From JANWWM01 sp046292465 (GTDB lineage Bacteria > Bacteroidota > Chlorobiia > Chlorobiales > Thermochlorobacteraceae): a DNA stretch of 64,000 nt. Shown here piece after piece: positions 18,068 to 27,289 of this stretch. Numbering within the stretch: the first letter of the stretch is position 1; each line of letters begins with the position of its first letter. Under the pieces are notes generated by a model. It was not told where the DNA came from. It did not search any database and worked only from the letters and a program-made list of their open reading frames with translations. A program made the translations under genes and the position numbers. The stretch spans positions 30,982 through 94,981 of the forward strand of contig JBKBRB010000009.1 of NCBI GenBank assembly GCA_046292465.1, written 5' to 3'.

Positions 18068-18877
18068 TCATTCTTCAAAGACAATTTCACGCGCATCGAT
18101 AACGCTGCCGTATTGACACAAAAGTTTGTTGTGAACTTCGCCATTGGCTTCCTTAATGCGGACGGGACAGCCGTAGCAAATGCCAATTCCGCACCCCATT
18201 ATCGATTCAATCGAGACTTCGCACGGAATTTCTTGCGCATTGCAAAATTTGGACAGTGCGTTCAGCATTGGATTCGGTCCGCACGCAAAGACCCGAAGTC
18301 GCTTGCCTTTCAGCGAGGGCAACATTGACGAGAAGAGCGACACCACATTGCCCTTGAAACCAGCCGTGCCGTCGTCGGTCGCCAAATGCACGTTGGTGAG
18401 GTATCGTGTTACGAGTTCTTCTGCCGTTCTTGCGCCGACGATGTTAAGCACATCTTTGTTTCTTGAGCGTAAGGTTTCTTCGAGCATCGCCATCGGCGCA
18501 ACGCCAATTCCGCCTGAAATCAATACGCCCAAGTCGAAATCGTCTTTGTCGTAACCAAAGGTGTTTCCGAGCGGCGCAAGCGTTTGCAATTTCTCGCCTG
18601 CTTTGACGCTGTAAAGAATTTTCGTTCCGATTCCAATCACTTTACTCATGATTTCAATTTGCTCGCCTACAACACGATGAATGCTAAACGGTCGGCGCAA
18701 AAGCGGAAAAAGCGAATCGTTTACTTTGATTTCCATAAACTGCCCTGCCTTGAAGCGCGAAGCCACTTTTGGCGCATGAAGCACAATCACGTTGATGCTT
18801 GGTGTGAGTTGCTCGTTTGAAATCACTTCAAGCGCAAGGTCGAGAATTTCGTTATCGGTTTCTATTTGCATGGGCAT
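18068..18877 (-). CDS. pyrK: Dihydroorotate dehydrogenase electron-transfer subunit
   Basis: A 269-residue ferredoxin-reductase-like protein. The FAD-binding motif is RRPFSIH and the NAD-binding motif is SGGIGVAPM. Near the C-terminus a [2Fe-2S] cluster motif (CGIGICYGCPV plus a later cysteine in LLCQYG) is diagnostic of PyrK. It passes electrons from PyrD (type 1B) to NAD+ in pyrimidine synthesis. pyrD is not in the window. It lies 18 bases downstream of the PorW-like gene. Confidence 0.93.
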   Translation of the reverse strand: MPMQIETDNEILDLALEVISNEQLTPSINVIVLHAPKVASRFKAGQFMEIKVNDSLFPLLRRPFSIHRVVGEQIEIMSKVIGIGTKILYSVKAGEKLQTLAPLGNTFGYDKDDFDLGVLISGGIGVAPMAMLEETLRSRNKDVLNIVGARTAEELVTRYLTNVHLATDDGTAGFKGNVVSLFSSMLPSLKGKRLRVFACGPNPMLNALSKFCNAQEIPCEVSIESIMGCGIGICYGCPVRIKEANGEVHNKLLCQYGSVIDAREIVFEE

Positions 18878-18895
18878 GTTACTTTTGTTGTTGGA

Positions 18896-21178
18896 TTATT
18901 TTTCGCCGTCAGATTGTGGCTTGTTCGGTTCATCTTCATTTGGCTCTTCGCCCTTGATTGGTGATGGCGGAGCAAGTGGCTCTTCGTCTTTTCTTACACC
19001 TTTATTTTTCTCAAACGGATTTTTCTTAGGCTGTTTGTCAGGTTGCTCTTGTGGCTTTGTTGGCGGCGTGGATTGATTTTTCAGCGTGTCGGTCGGCGTT
19101 TGTTTTGCGGTTGTATCGGCAAGTGCGGCGAGCGAATCGCGTATGGCTTTTGCGGCTTGCAAGGTCGGCTCGATAAACTTTGCTTCTTCGGATTCAGGAT
19201 AAAGCGACGCCAAGAGTTTGTATTGCGATAAGGCAGAATCAGGTCGCGAGAATTTTTCATAGAGCAAATAAGCAATCGCAAGCAGTGCCTTTGGGCGAAG
19301 GTCGGACGACGGAAATTGCTTGTAAAGTGAATCAAGCATTCGAAGCGCGAGGTCGTATCGACTGCTATCAATAAGCGTGAAGGCTTGTAAATACAAGGCT
19401 CTATCAGGCTTGATATTTTCTTCAACGACGGGCATTCCGTAATACTCACGAATGCGGTTGGTGTATCGGCTGTTCGGATAAGAGGCAAGAATCACGCGAT
19501 AAAGCGAATCCATTTTTTCCTCTTGGTTAATGGTGCGATAAACATCTGCCATTGAGAAAAGCAGAGGCACTTTAGTGTTCTCGACTTGTTGCTTTAATGT
19601 ATCCGAAAGATTGAAAATGGTATTGAAACAGTATCGGAACGCACGTTCATACCACATAATCGCTGAATCGGGCATTGGCAAGGTGAGATGATAGAAATTT
19701 CCAATAGCGGCGGTTCTCTCTAAAAAATCTTTGTGATACTTGACGAAGGTGATGGTGTCGCGTGCAGGTGCGAGGGTAAATTTTTGTCGGCGTTGTTGCT
19801 CTACTGCGCCGCCTGCGGTTTCGGCAAAGACATCGCGTCCGCCTAATGCAAGGGTAACACTTCGCCGATATTCTTTGCGCGATCTCCTTTTCAGTTGAGT
19901 GCCTTCATTGTCCTTGCTTGCAACAGCGGTAGAGTCGATTTTCTTGGTCGTGTCTTTTTCAAGCGGTTTCAAAATGCCGAGTTTGAGCACGCTATCAATC
20001 ACGGCGCGCTCTTCATAGAGGCTTAAAATTTTATCCATCTTCGCGAAGGCTTCTTCGGCAAGTTCTTTGATTTCGCCTTGTGAATACTCAATTCTTGAAC
20101 TGTCGTAAAAAGCACGCGCTGTCTCAAAATCAAACGTGATTTCTTGCTTGATGCGCCCGAGTTGATAGTAACTTTTCGCAGAGGCTTCGGTCTTTTTAGC
20201 GCGTCGAATAATCTCGATGTAAAGGTCGATGGCTTTGCCTAATCGGTCTTGCTGGGCGAAGCATTCGGCAAGTTCATAGCGGATTTCGGCGAACTTGACG
20301 TAGTTTTTATCGTCGTCCAGCATTTTTTGCAATCGCTTTTCGGCTTCGCGAACGTTGCCTTGCTTGCGCAAGTCGATGGCGTAGTTGAGTTGTGCGGCGT
20401 AGAGCACTTCGTAGACGGGCGGGTCTAAATCAATTACGATTTGATAGGCGCGGGCGGCGTCGCGGAAACGTCCAAGTCGGTCGTAAATTTTCGCCAACGT
20501 AAAGGCGGCGCGCGATTTCAAGTTTTCATCTTTAACGAGCCGCAACCCCATCTCGATTTCTTCCGCCGCTTCCTCGAGTCTTCCATCTTTGATGGCTAAC
20601 TCTGCCAATGCAAAGTAAGCATCGGCTTTGACAGCATTGCTCGTTTTTCGCGACTCAATCACTGAGCCTAAAATTGATTTTGCCTCTTCGCTTTGTTGGA
20701 GCTGCGCCAGCGTTCTGCCATACCAAAACGTGGCTTCATCGACCACATCGCCGTCGGGATAGTTCGTAATAATTTCCTTGAACTTTCGCTCTGCCGCTTC
20801 CAAACTCTTCAAGTGGTAATAAGCCTTTCCCATCAACAGTAGCGCATTATCAGCAAGCGCGCTGACCGGGTGCGAGGTGAGCACAATCGAAGTTTTCTTA
20901 ATGACAAGGTCAAAGAATTGTTTTCCTGATGCCGCGCTTTCAATCGAGGGGAAAATTTCTAACGGTGCATCTTTATCGTATTTGAGCGAGCCTTCAATCG
21001 CACGCATGCCACGTTGATATTCAATGCGCGCGTTGTAATAAGCGTTGAAAAATGCGGTGAAGTTGTGATATGCTCTTCCAACGAAACTATCGTCGTCGCG
21101 TGCGCACGAGGTCAAGAGCAGTGCGAAGAGCGCGAGCGGAAGTATGAAAAATTTTTGACGGTTCAAATTCGTGTTCAA
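18896..21178 (-). CDS. PorW/SprE-like TPR lipoprotein
   Basis: A 760-residue lipoprotein (lipobox LTSC at about 22-25; TTG start). Just after the Cys comes FVGRAYHNFTAFFNAYYNA, closely resembling the start of the gliding and type IX secretion protein SprE/PorW (R-x-YHN-x-T-A-xx-N-xYFN). It is followed by many TPR-like helical repeats, a Ser/Lys-rich linker (about 425-470), further TPRs, and a Pro/Lys/Glu-rich tail from about 700. PorW is an outer-membrane lipoprotein needed for T9SS function in Bacteroidota. No other T9SS gene is in the window, so the role here is inferred. Confidence 0.7.
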   Translation of the reverse strand: MNTNLNRQKFFILPLALFALLLTSCARDDDSFVGRAYHNFTAFFNAYYNARIEYQRGMRAIEGSLKYDKDAPLEIFPSIESAASGKQFFDLVIKKTSIVLTSHPVSALADNALLLMGKAYYHLKSLEAAERKFKEIITNYPDGDVVDEATFWYGRTLAQLQQSEEAKSILGSVIESRKTSNAVKADAYFALAELAIKDGRLEEAAEEIEMGLRLVKDENLKSRAAFTLAKIYDRLGRFRDAARAYQIVIDLDPPVYEVLYAAQLNYAIDLRKQGNVREAEKRLQKMLDDDKNYVKFAEIRYELAECFAQQDRLGKAIDLYIEIIRRAKKTEASAKSYYQLGRIKQEITFDFETARAFYDSSRIEYSQGEIKELAEEAFAKMDKILSLYEERAVIDSVLKLGILKPLEKDTTKKIDSTAVASKDNEGTQLKRRSRKEYRRSVTLALGGRDVFAETAGGAVEQQRRQKFTLAPARDTITFVKYHKDFLERTAAIGNFYHLTLPMPDSAIMWYERAFRYCFNTIFNLSDTLKQQVENTKVPLLFSMADVYRTINQEEKMDSLYRVILASYPNSRYTNRIREYYGMPVVEENIKPDRALYLQAFTLIDSSRYDLALRMLDSLYKQFPSSDLRPKALLAIAYLLYEKFSRPDSALSQYKLLASLYPESEEAKFIEPTLQAAKAIRDSLAALADTTAKQTPTDTLKNQSTPPTKPQEQPDKQPKKNPFEKNKGVRKDEEPLAPPSPIKGEEPNEDEPNKPQSDGEK

Positions 21179-21287
21179 ATTGCGTGCTGATGTGCCAATC
21201 TGTTGCGTTCTAAACGGTTGCGTTGAATCGTAAAGTTATGAAATTTTCATGCGGCAAGCAGTTCCAAAGTCAGCACATTTCCTTTTC

Positions 21288-21317
21288 AACTTTTGTGCTC
21301 AAAACTTTTGTGTTCAA
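21288..21317. repeat. Tandem 15-bp direct repeat
   Basis: Two adjacent 15-base units differ at one position: AACTTTTGTGCTCAA (21288-21302) and AACTTTTGTGTTCAA (21303-21317). The second unit overlaps the stop codon of the symporter gene. It may be a short slippage duplication. Confidence 0.75.
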
Positions 21318-23074
21318 TTTAGCTTCGTCCAACCACGCCGATTGAAGTCGTAATAAATGCCTGCCGCCGCGCCAATGCCAATCGCACAAAGCAACGTGCC
21401 ATAAAGCCACTGCCCAAAAATGAATTTCCCAACGCCAAACAAAAACGCATAGACCAACACCACACCCAAAAACCAATTCAGGAACAGCGAGAAATAACTG
21501 CCGTCGGATTTTACTTCGGGAAGAAGGTCGGAAATTGGCTTCCAAAATGCGCCACCGACGCGCGTGCGACGATAAAAATTTTTCAAATGCTCAACGCTTT
21601 CAGGCGGCGTGAGGAAAGTTACAGCAAGCGTTGTGGCAATCGTGAATCCAACAATGTAGAAGAGCGATTCAGGGAATTGCACATCGGTGAACGCGTAAAG
21701 GTAAGTGTAGGCTAAAAACGGCGCAACCATCGAAGTGATTTCCGACCATGCATTGAGTCGCCACCAAAACCAACGCAAAATGAGCACGAAGCCAATGCCC
21801 GCACCGCATTGCAAAATAAACGCCCACGCGCCTGCAATCGTGTTCAGCACAAAGAATGTGATGATAAGTGCAACCACCATCATCAATCCCGTCATCACTC
21901 TTGAAACCGCAACATAGTGCGATTCTTCTTCTTCGCGTTTGATAAAGCGTTTGTAAAAATCGTTCAAGAGGTAACTCGCGCCCCAGTTGAGATGCGTTGA
22001 AAGCGTCGACATATAGGCGGCAAGAAACGCGGCAATGAGCAAGCCTTTCAATCCGCTCGGCAGAATATCGCGCATTACCATCACGAAGCCGTCTTCTTTT
22101 TGCTCCATCGGAAGCGTTGGGAACATCACGACGCTGACAAGCCCGACCAAAATCCAAGGCCAAGGACGAACACAGTAATGCGCAATAATGAACCACAGCG
22201 TTGCAAAGAGCGAGTGTTTTTCATCTTTCGCGCTCATCATGCGTTGAGCCACGTAACCGCCGCCGCCCGGCTCTGCGCCCGGATACCAACTCGCCCACCA
22301 TTGCACGCCGATAAAGGCAATGAACGCACCTGCGCTCAAAGCAAAAATGCCCCCTGCGTCCGCCGCTGTTGTTGCTTCAGCAATGCGTGGCAAAAAACTG
22401 AACATCCAATCCGGCAGAATTTTCATCAAGCCGCCTTGCTCCGTTACCACAGGTTGGTTGAGCGCGAGCACCGCCAAAATCACACTTCCGAGCATCGCAA
22501 TCACAAATTGAACCGCATCGGTAATGCTCACGCTCCACAATCCGCCCAAACTTGAATAGAGCGTTGTGAGCACTGCCAAGCCAGTGATAACGAGTTCGGC
22601 ATTCGTTTCAGGAAGCATGATTTTGATGATTTTATACATCGCCAAATTCACCCAACCGATAATGATGCAGTTCATGAGCAAGCCATAATAGACGGCTTTG
22701 AATCCGCGTAAAAATCCTGCCGCGCTTCCGCTGTAACGCAGTTCGATAAATTCAAGGTCGGTGAGAATTTGCGCTCGTCGCCATAAGCGCGCAAAGAAAA
22801 ACACGGTGAGCATGCCGCCGAAGACAAACGACCACCAAATCCAATTTCCCGCGATGCCATTTTTGGCGACGATGCCCGCGACGGCAAGCGGCGTATCGGC
22901 GGCGAAGGTCGTTGCTACCATGCCCGTGCCTGCAATCCACCAAGGCAGTTTTCTGCCCGAAAGGAAAAACTCCGTCGTGCTTTCCGACGCACGGCGTCGA
23001 TACCAAATTCCAACAAGAAAACTGAAAAGAAGGTAGAGAAAAATGATGCTGAAATCGAGCAGTGATAAGTTCAT
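21314..23074 (-). CDS. Sodium:solute symporter (SSS family)
   Basis: A 586-residue protein with about 13-14 hydrophobic segments. The early region YRRRASESTTEFFLSGRKLP and the following AGTGMVATTFAADTP are typical of SSS family Na+/substrate symporters, as is the GGLWSVSITDAVQF segment in the centre. The substrate is not evident. The TonB receptor lies 68 bases upstream on the same strand, so the two may serve one nutrient across both membranes. That pairing is an inference. Confidence 0.85.
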   Translation of the reverse strand: MNLSLLDFSIIFLYLLFSFLVGIWYRRRASESTTEFFLSGRKLPWWIAGTGMVATTFAADTPLAVAGIVAKNGIAGNWIWWSFVFGGMLTVFFFARLWRRAQILTDLEFIELRYSGSAAGFLRGFKAVYYGLLMNCIIIGWVNLAMYKIIKIMLPETNAELVITGLAVLTTLYSSLGGLWSVSITDAVQFVIAMLGSVILAVLALNQPVVTEQGGLMKILPDWMFSFLPRIAEATTAADAGGIFALSAGAFIAFIGVQWWASWYPGAEPGGGGYVAQRMMSAKDEKHSLFATLWFIIAHYCVRPWPWILVGLVSVVMFPTLPMEQKEDGFVMVMRDILPSGLKGLLIAAFLAAYMSTLSTHLNWGASYLLNDFYKRFIKREEEESHYVAVSRVMTGLMMVVALIITFFVLNTIAGAWAFILQCGAGIGFVLILRWFWWRLNAWSEITSMVAPFLAYTYLYAFTDVQFPESLFYIVGFTIATTLAVTFLTPPESVEHLKNFYRRTRVGGAFWKPISDLLPEVKSDGSYFSLFLNWFLGVVLVYAFLFGVGKFIFGQWLYGTLLCAIGIGAAAGIYYDFNRRGWTKLN

Positions 23075-23142
23075 TCAGGCACGTTGTTTTGCTGACGAGT
23101 GAGCCAAATTGAACAGCAATTTATTTCCAACGCTTCAATTCG

Positions 23143-25491
23143 TCAAAATTGTGTGCGGAACTGCACGAAGAAGTGCCGTATTGGCGCAGGCGTTGCAGGT
23201 TGCTCGATGTAAGTGTAATTGAAAAGATTGCGCACATAAAGGTTCAGGATTCCAAACGGAAGCGTGATGCCAAATCGCAAGTCGTGAATGTGAGCATTGA
23301 CGGTTTCGTCGACGTTCAAAATTGGCGGCGTGGAAAGTCCGAAGATGAGCGGCGCGTCGGGGTTCGTCGCCGAAAAGCGTTCAATGAATCGATAGTTCCA
23401 CTCGAACGAAAAGCGTCCGTAGTTGAATTCCGTTGTAACATAGAAGAGTTGCGGATTGCGGTAATAAAGTGGCACTTTGCGCGTTTCATCACGAGCGTTG
23501 AGAAAGGTGTAGCTGGCGGTTACAAGTGCCGTGCGGCGATTGAAGTTCAAGGTGGTTGAAAGTTCCGTTCCCAGAATGCGTGCATTTGAAACATTGTCAA
23601 ACGAAATGCCGCCCGTTGCAAGCGTGGCTTCAATTAAATCGCGATAGAGGCTCATGTAGGCAGAGGCGTCGACTGTGATTTCAGACAGCACGATGCCCAT
23701 CATCAATGGCGTTGGGCGCGAGTATGCAAAGAGGTATCCAATTTCGGTGCTTAACGCGCGTTCAGGTTTGAGGTTTGGATTTGGCACAATCGGCGGCGCG
23801 GCAGTCGTTGTGAATCGCTCCGTAATTGCAGGATTTCGGAACGACGTGCCAAAACTTGTGCGAAGCGATGAATACTCGTTGAGCGCGTAAACGAAGCCGA
23901 ATTTCGGATTGATGCTTGCAATCCACTCGCCGCTTTTGATGTCGCCCGTAAGCGAATCGCTGTTGAGCACCAATGCGTCGGCGCGAATGCCAAAATTTAC
24001 GGTTAGCGATTTCAGGATAGGAAATTCCACTTGCCCGTATCCTGCAAGGTTGAATAGTTGATGCTCGCCCGTCAGGCTTGATGAAACGGTGGTGTATTGC
24101 GCATCGCCGCCCCAAGTCCAATTAAATTTACTTCCAACAAGAGAAATCACTTGCACTTCTGTGCCGATGCTGTTGGCGAGCGAGCCTTGCCCTTGCGAGT
24201 CGATAAAGTTTGTGCGGTAGTATCGTCCGCGCGTAATGAAGGTGGTGCGTTGGGAAAGTTTCCGAGTGTAAATCGGTGCGAGGAACAGTTTGTCGGAATA
24301 AAGCCGTGCGTTGGCTTGTGAGCCGTCGCGCAAGATGTTGTTCAAGTCTTGCCAATAAATGGCGTTGCCTTTGCGCTCTTCGGCGAAGGTGAACAGCGTG
24401 GTGAGGTTGGATTCGTCGGAAAGTCGATAAGCAAATTTGGTGAAGAGTCGAAGTCGGGCGAAGTCCGCGTTTTCGCGAAAGCCTTCGTCGCTCCGCCGCG
24501 AGAGCGAGCCATAAACGCCGAGCGCGCCGAACTGCTGTTTGTGCGAGAGTTCAACGCCGTTGAAGAACTGTGTGCTGTTTGTCCATCGCCATGTGTCGAA
24601 TCGCGGTGCGTCGTAGATGCCGCTGTAAGCGAGGAGGCTGGTTTTGGTTTCGTAGGAGTTTTGCGTAACGATATTGACCGTGCCGCCAAGTGCCGATGCG
24701 CCGTAAAGCGCGCTTGCCGCCCCTTTGACGACTTCGACTCGCTCGATGAAATCGGTCGGAAAGGCGTCCCACTTTGCCGCGCCGTCGTCGCCTGCAAGCA
24801 GTGGCACATTATCGATAAGCAACTGCACGCGACTTCCTACGCCGAAGCTCACGCCGCTCGAGCCGCGAATGTTAATATCGGCTCCCGTAAAATTCACGCC
24901 CGGCACAAAGCGCAAGGCTTCATCGATGGAAATGCTGTTGCGATTCGTGATGAAATCAGGCTCGAGAATGGAAGTAGAAATCGCGACATCTTGCAGGCGT
25001 TGCTCGAAGCGGTTGGCAGTTACAACGACTTCGCGCTGTGCGGAAATGTTTTCTTCGAGCAAGATATCGATTTCGGAAATGGTATCGCTTTTAATCCACA
25101 CATTTTTGAAGATGTCGGTTTTGTAACCGTCGGCAGAGTAGGCAAGGTCGTAGAGTCCGCGCGGAATGTTGCGAATGATGTAGTTTCCGTTGGCGTCGGT
25201 AATTGCGCCAAGCGATGTGCCAAGCACGCGCACCTTCGCGCCCGCAATCGGTTCTTGCTTTCTTCGGCGAAATTCTTTTTCGGCTTTTTCACCTGTGAGC
25301 GAATCAACGATGATGAAGTTTTCAATTATCACTTCGTTTGACAGCGTGAAGACTTTGCCGCGCACCGTGCCAAAGCCCGACCCGCTACGCGGCTGTGCCG
25401 TGCATAGATTCGCCACACTCCACATGCATAGCCCAATCACGATTGCCTTATGCCAAAACACTGAATAATTCTTTTGAGTATGGACTTGCAT
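23143..25491 (-). CDS. TonB-dependent receptor with N-terminal carboxypeptidase-like domain
   Basis: The start is best at ATG 25491 (782 residues), giving a signal peptide that ends at CTAQP; the ORF's outer GTG at 25533 adds non-signal text. A carboxypeptidase-D regulatory-like beta domain (about 60-125, GAKVRVLGTSLGAITDANG) precedes the plug (VVVTANRFEQRLQDV; then VNFTGADINIRGSSGV and VEVVKGAASALYGASALGG). A 22-strand-type barrel ends in HFFVQFRTQF. It imports a substrate such as an iron complex, cobalamin or a glycan; which one is not evident. A fur gene is nearby, separated by the R-M pair. Its start overlaps the endonuclease ORF by 44 bases. Confidence 0.88.
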   Translation of the reverse strand: MQVHTQKNYSVFWHKAIVIGLCMWSVANLCTAQPRSGSGFGTVRGKVFTLSNEVIIENFIIVDSLTGEKAEKEFRRRKQEPIAGAKVRVLGTSLGAITDANGNYIIRNIPRGLYDLAYSADGYKTDIFKNVWIKSDTISEIDILLEENISAQREVVVTANRFEQRLQDVAISTSILEPDFITNRNSISIDEALRFVPGVNFTGADINIRGSSGVSFGVGSRVQLLIDNVPLLAGDDGAAKWDAFPTDFIERVEVVKGAASALYGASALGGTVNIVTQNSYETKTSLLAYSGIYDAPRFDTWRWTNSTQFFNGVELSHKQQFGALGVYGSLSRRSDEGFRENADFARLRLFTKFAYRLSDESNLTTLFTFAEERKGNAIYWQDLNNILRDGSQANARLYSDKLFLAPIYTRKLSQRTTFITRGRYYRTNFIDSQGQGSLANSIGTEVQVISLVGSKFNWTWGGDAQYTTVSSSLTGEHQLFNLAGYGQVEFPILKSLTVNFGIRADALVLNSDSLTGDIKSGEWIASINPKFGFVYALNEYSSLRTSFGTSFRNPAITERFTTTAAPPIVPNPNLKPERALSTEIGYLFAYSRPTPLMMGIVLSEITVDASAYMSLYRDLIEATLATGGISFDNVSNARILGTELSTTLNFNRRTALVTASYTFLNARDETRKVPLYYRNPQLFYVTTEFNYGRFSFEWNYRFIERFSATNPDAPLIFGLSTPPILNVDETVNAHIHDLRFGITLPFGILNLYVRNLFNYTYIEQPATPAPIRHFFVQFRTQF

Positions 25492-26084
25492 AAAGTTGTT
25501 GATTGCTGGTGTTGAACTCTCGCTTAACCTCACCCATTAGAAACGCAATATCATAAAGGCTTGCTTTTTCCGCGTAAAACTTTGCATTCTTTCTTTCTAA
25601 CTGAAAAGCAGCAAGCAAGTGTCGCGCATCAAATTCAATTTTGCTTTTCTTTTTTGGCGGAGAAATAAAGAAACTTCGCAATGTAGAGTTCAAGGTTTTG
25701 ATGTTGAAAGTTTTTACTTCCAAATATGTTGGTCTCTCGGCATCATCAAATATGAGAATGTCAGGATAGCCTGCACTCTGAGAGAGTTTGCCTAACCTGA
25801 AAGAGTTTTCTTCTAATGCTAACCTTACAAGTTCTTCTGCCCTATTTCCGGCTTCATTCGGTCTGTATGTATCAATTCCAGCTTTGTTGATTTCTTTGAG
25901 AACTTGCTTCACAACCAATTCAAGTCGGTTTAGAAGGCTCGCATCTAATATTTTTTGGATCGATGGGTATAATGCGTTTTTCAGAGATTGCGCGAATGAA
26001 TAATTCGAGCGGCACTTCTTCCAAAGGTTGTAAGATTTGTTTAAGAAGTTTCTCATATCGCGCCAGCCTTTCTTTATCGCTCAT
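25448..26084 (-). CDS. PD-(D/E)XK restriction endonuclease, frameshifted in an A6 tract
   Basis: The longest ORF (26056-25448) starts inside the gene. A true start lies at ATG 26084, forming an ATGA overlap with the methyltransferase stop. That frame reads MSDKERLARYEKLLKQ and on to KRIIPIDP before going wrong. Removing one A from the A6 tract at 25951-25956 joins it to KILDASLLNRLELVVKQ, giving a 211-residue protein. The catalytic motif PD-x13-EVK is at Pro107-Asp108 and Glu122-Lys124. This is probably the type II nuclease partner of the adjacent methyltransferase. The shift may be a real mutation, a phase-variable tract or a sequencing error. The region looks more A+T-rich than its surroundings. 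Confidence 0.75.
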
Positions 26085-27277
26085 GAGTTGTAGTCGTTTT
26101 CAAATAAGCTTAGTGTTGTTTTTTCAAGAGGCACATTCAAATGTTGAGCACAACCTTTGACCATTACAACGCAACGATTCGTGTTTGTGCCTTTTTCGTT
26201 GTTGGCGACGCCGAAGCAGTTTGCCAACTTTGTAAAGCGTTGTTTGTTAATGAAAATCGCGTAGAGCGTAAAACCGACTTCTTCTCCGAGTTCAGCGACA
26301 ATTTCATCTAAATTGACCATTTTGTTTTTATACATCACTTCGCCGACTTCAATTACAACTGTTCCGTTTTCTTTTACCACACGATAAAGTTCCTTCAAGG
26401 TCGCGCGCATAAACATTTTCCATTCTTCCAAGTTGCGTGTTTGCACTAAGGCGTCTTTGAAAGAATCTTCGTTAATGCCGTAGAACCACGCTTTGAGCCA
26501 GTTATCCTTGATGTAATCGACTTTATCCAAGAACGGCGGTGAGGTTACCACAAGGTCAATCGTTTCGGATTCAATCCAACTCATATTTCGGCTATCGCCT
26601 GTGCGAATTTGATTGTTAAGCGATTCAGGGAAGCGTTTTTGAAAGTGCGACGCACCTTGCAAGCATTGCTTTGCTTTTCGCAGAATGCGCGATTTAACGT
26701 CGCGATATGGCGGGGTTTGGTTGCGCTTTGCGTTGATTTTACGCTGTGCTTCGGGCGAGACCGCAATTTGCGGAAATGAATAAACCGAGAAAAAACCGTC
26801 TGAATGTCCGTGCAAACGAGAGACAGCCACAAGTTCGATGAAGCGATTGATGTCGTCATAATTTTGTTGAATGGCGCGTCTCAAATTCAAGAGTTCTTTC
26901 AACGTGTCGGGGTGATAGAACGCTAATAGTTCTTGATGTTCATCGATTGGCAAGTTTGTGGTGAGGTCAAACGATTGCAGTCGCTTTGTGATTTCGGCGA
27001 GCGAGGCAGGGTGCGTTTTAGCGTAAGCAATTTTTTGTGAAATCGGGTTAATGTCGTTGTGAAATGCAATGCGTCGGAGCAGATTTGCTTGCAGTGCCGT
27101 TGTGCCACGTCCGCCGAAGGGGTCAAGCACGCTTTCGCCTTGTTTTGAGAAGTGGCGAATAAAAAAATCAGGCAATTCGGCTTTGAACGATGCGCGATAC
27201 GAAAGGATATAGTGCAACGGAAATTCCTGACGCTGTTTGCTCGTCCAGAATTCGTCTTCAATTTTTTTCAGAATCAT
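26081..27277 (-). CDS. Amino-methyltransferase of a type II restriction-modification system
   Basis: A 398-residue DNA methyltransferase. The SAM-binding motif is at residues 52-60 (DPFGGRGTT), with HNDINP following. The catalytic motif TSPPF is at 245-249 (Ser-Pro-Pro-Phe), typical of N4-cytosine or N6-adenine enzymes. The order, SAM motif first and SPPF about 190 residues later, differs from the common beta-class order. It should methylate the site cut by the adjacent nuclease and protect host DNA; the recognition sequence is unknown. Its stop overlaps the nuclease start as ATGA. It begins 12 bases after the fur stop. Confidence 0.85.
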   Translation of the reverse strand: MILKKIEDEFWTSKQRQEFPLHYILSYRASFKAELPDFFIRHFSKQGESVLDPFGGRGTTALQANLLRRIAFHNDINPISQKIAYAKTHPASLAEITKRLQSFDLTTNLPIDEHQELLAFYHPDTLKELLNLRRAIQQNYDDINRFIELVAVSRLHGHSDGFFSVYSFPQIAVSPEAQRKINAKRNQTPPYRDVKSRILRKAKQCLQGASHFQKRFPESLNNQIRTGDSRNMSWIESETIDLVVTSPPFLDKVDYIKDNWLKAWFYGINEDSFKDALVQTRNLEEWKMFMRATLKELYRVVKENGTVVIEVGEVMYKNKMVNLDEIVAELGEEVGFTLYAIFINKQRFTKLANCFGVANNEKGTNTNRCVVMVKGCAQHLNVPLEKTTLSLFENDYNS

Positions 27278-27289
27278 CTGACTTTTGGA

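Noticed and set aside
24349..25341. 330-codon plus-strand ORF inside the TonB receptor gene
   Set aside because: The minus-strand frame has clear plug and barrel motifs; the plus frame is a shadow rich in Ala/Arg/Val without domains.
25948..25960. Programmed frameshift in the endonuclease gene
   Set aside because: The A6 tract alone lacks a clear slippery heptamer, downstream structure or stop arrangement; mutation, phase variation or sequencing error is simpler.
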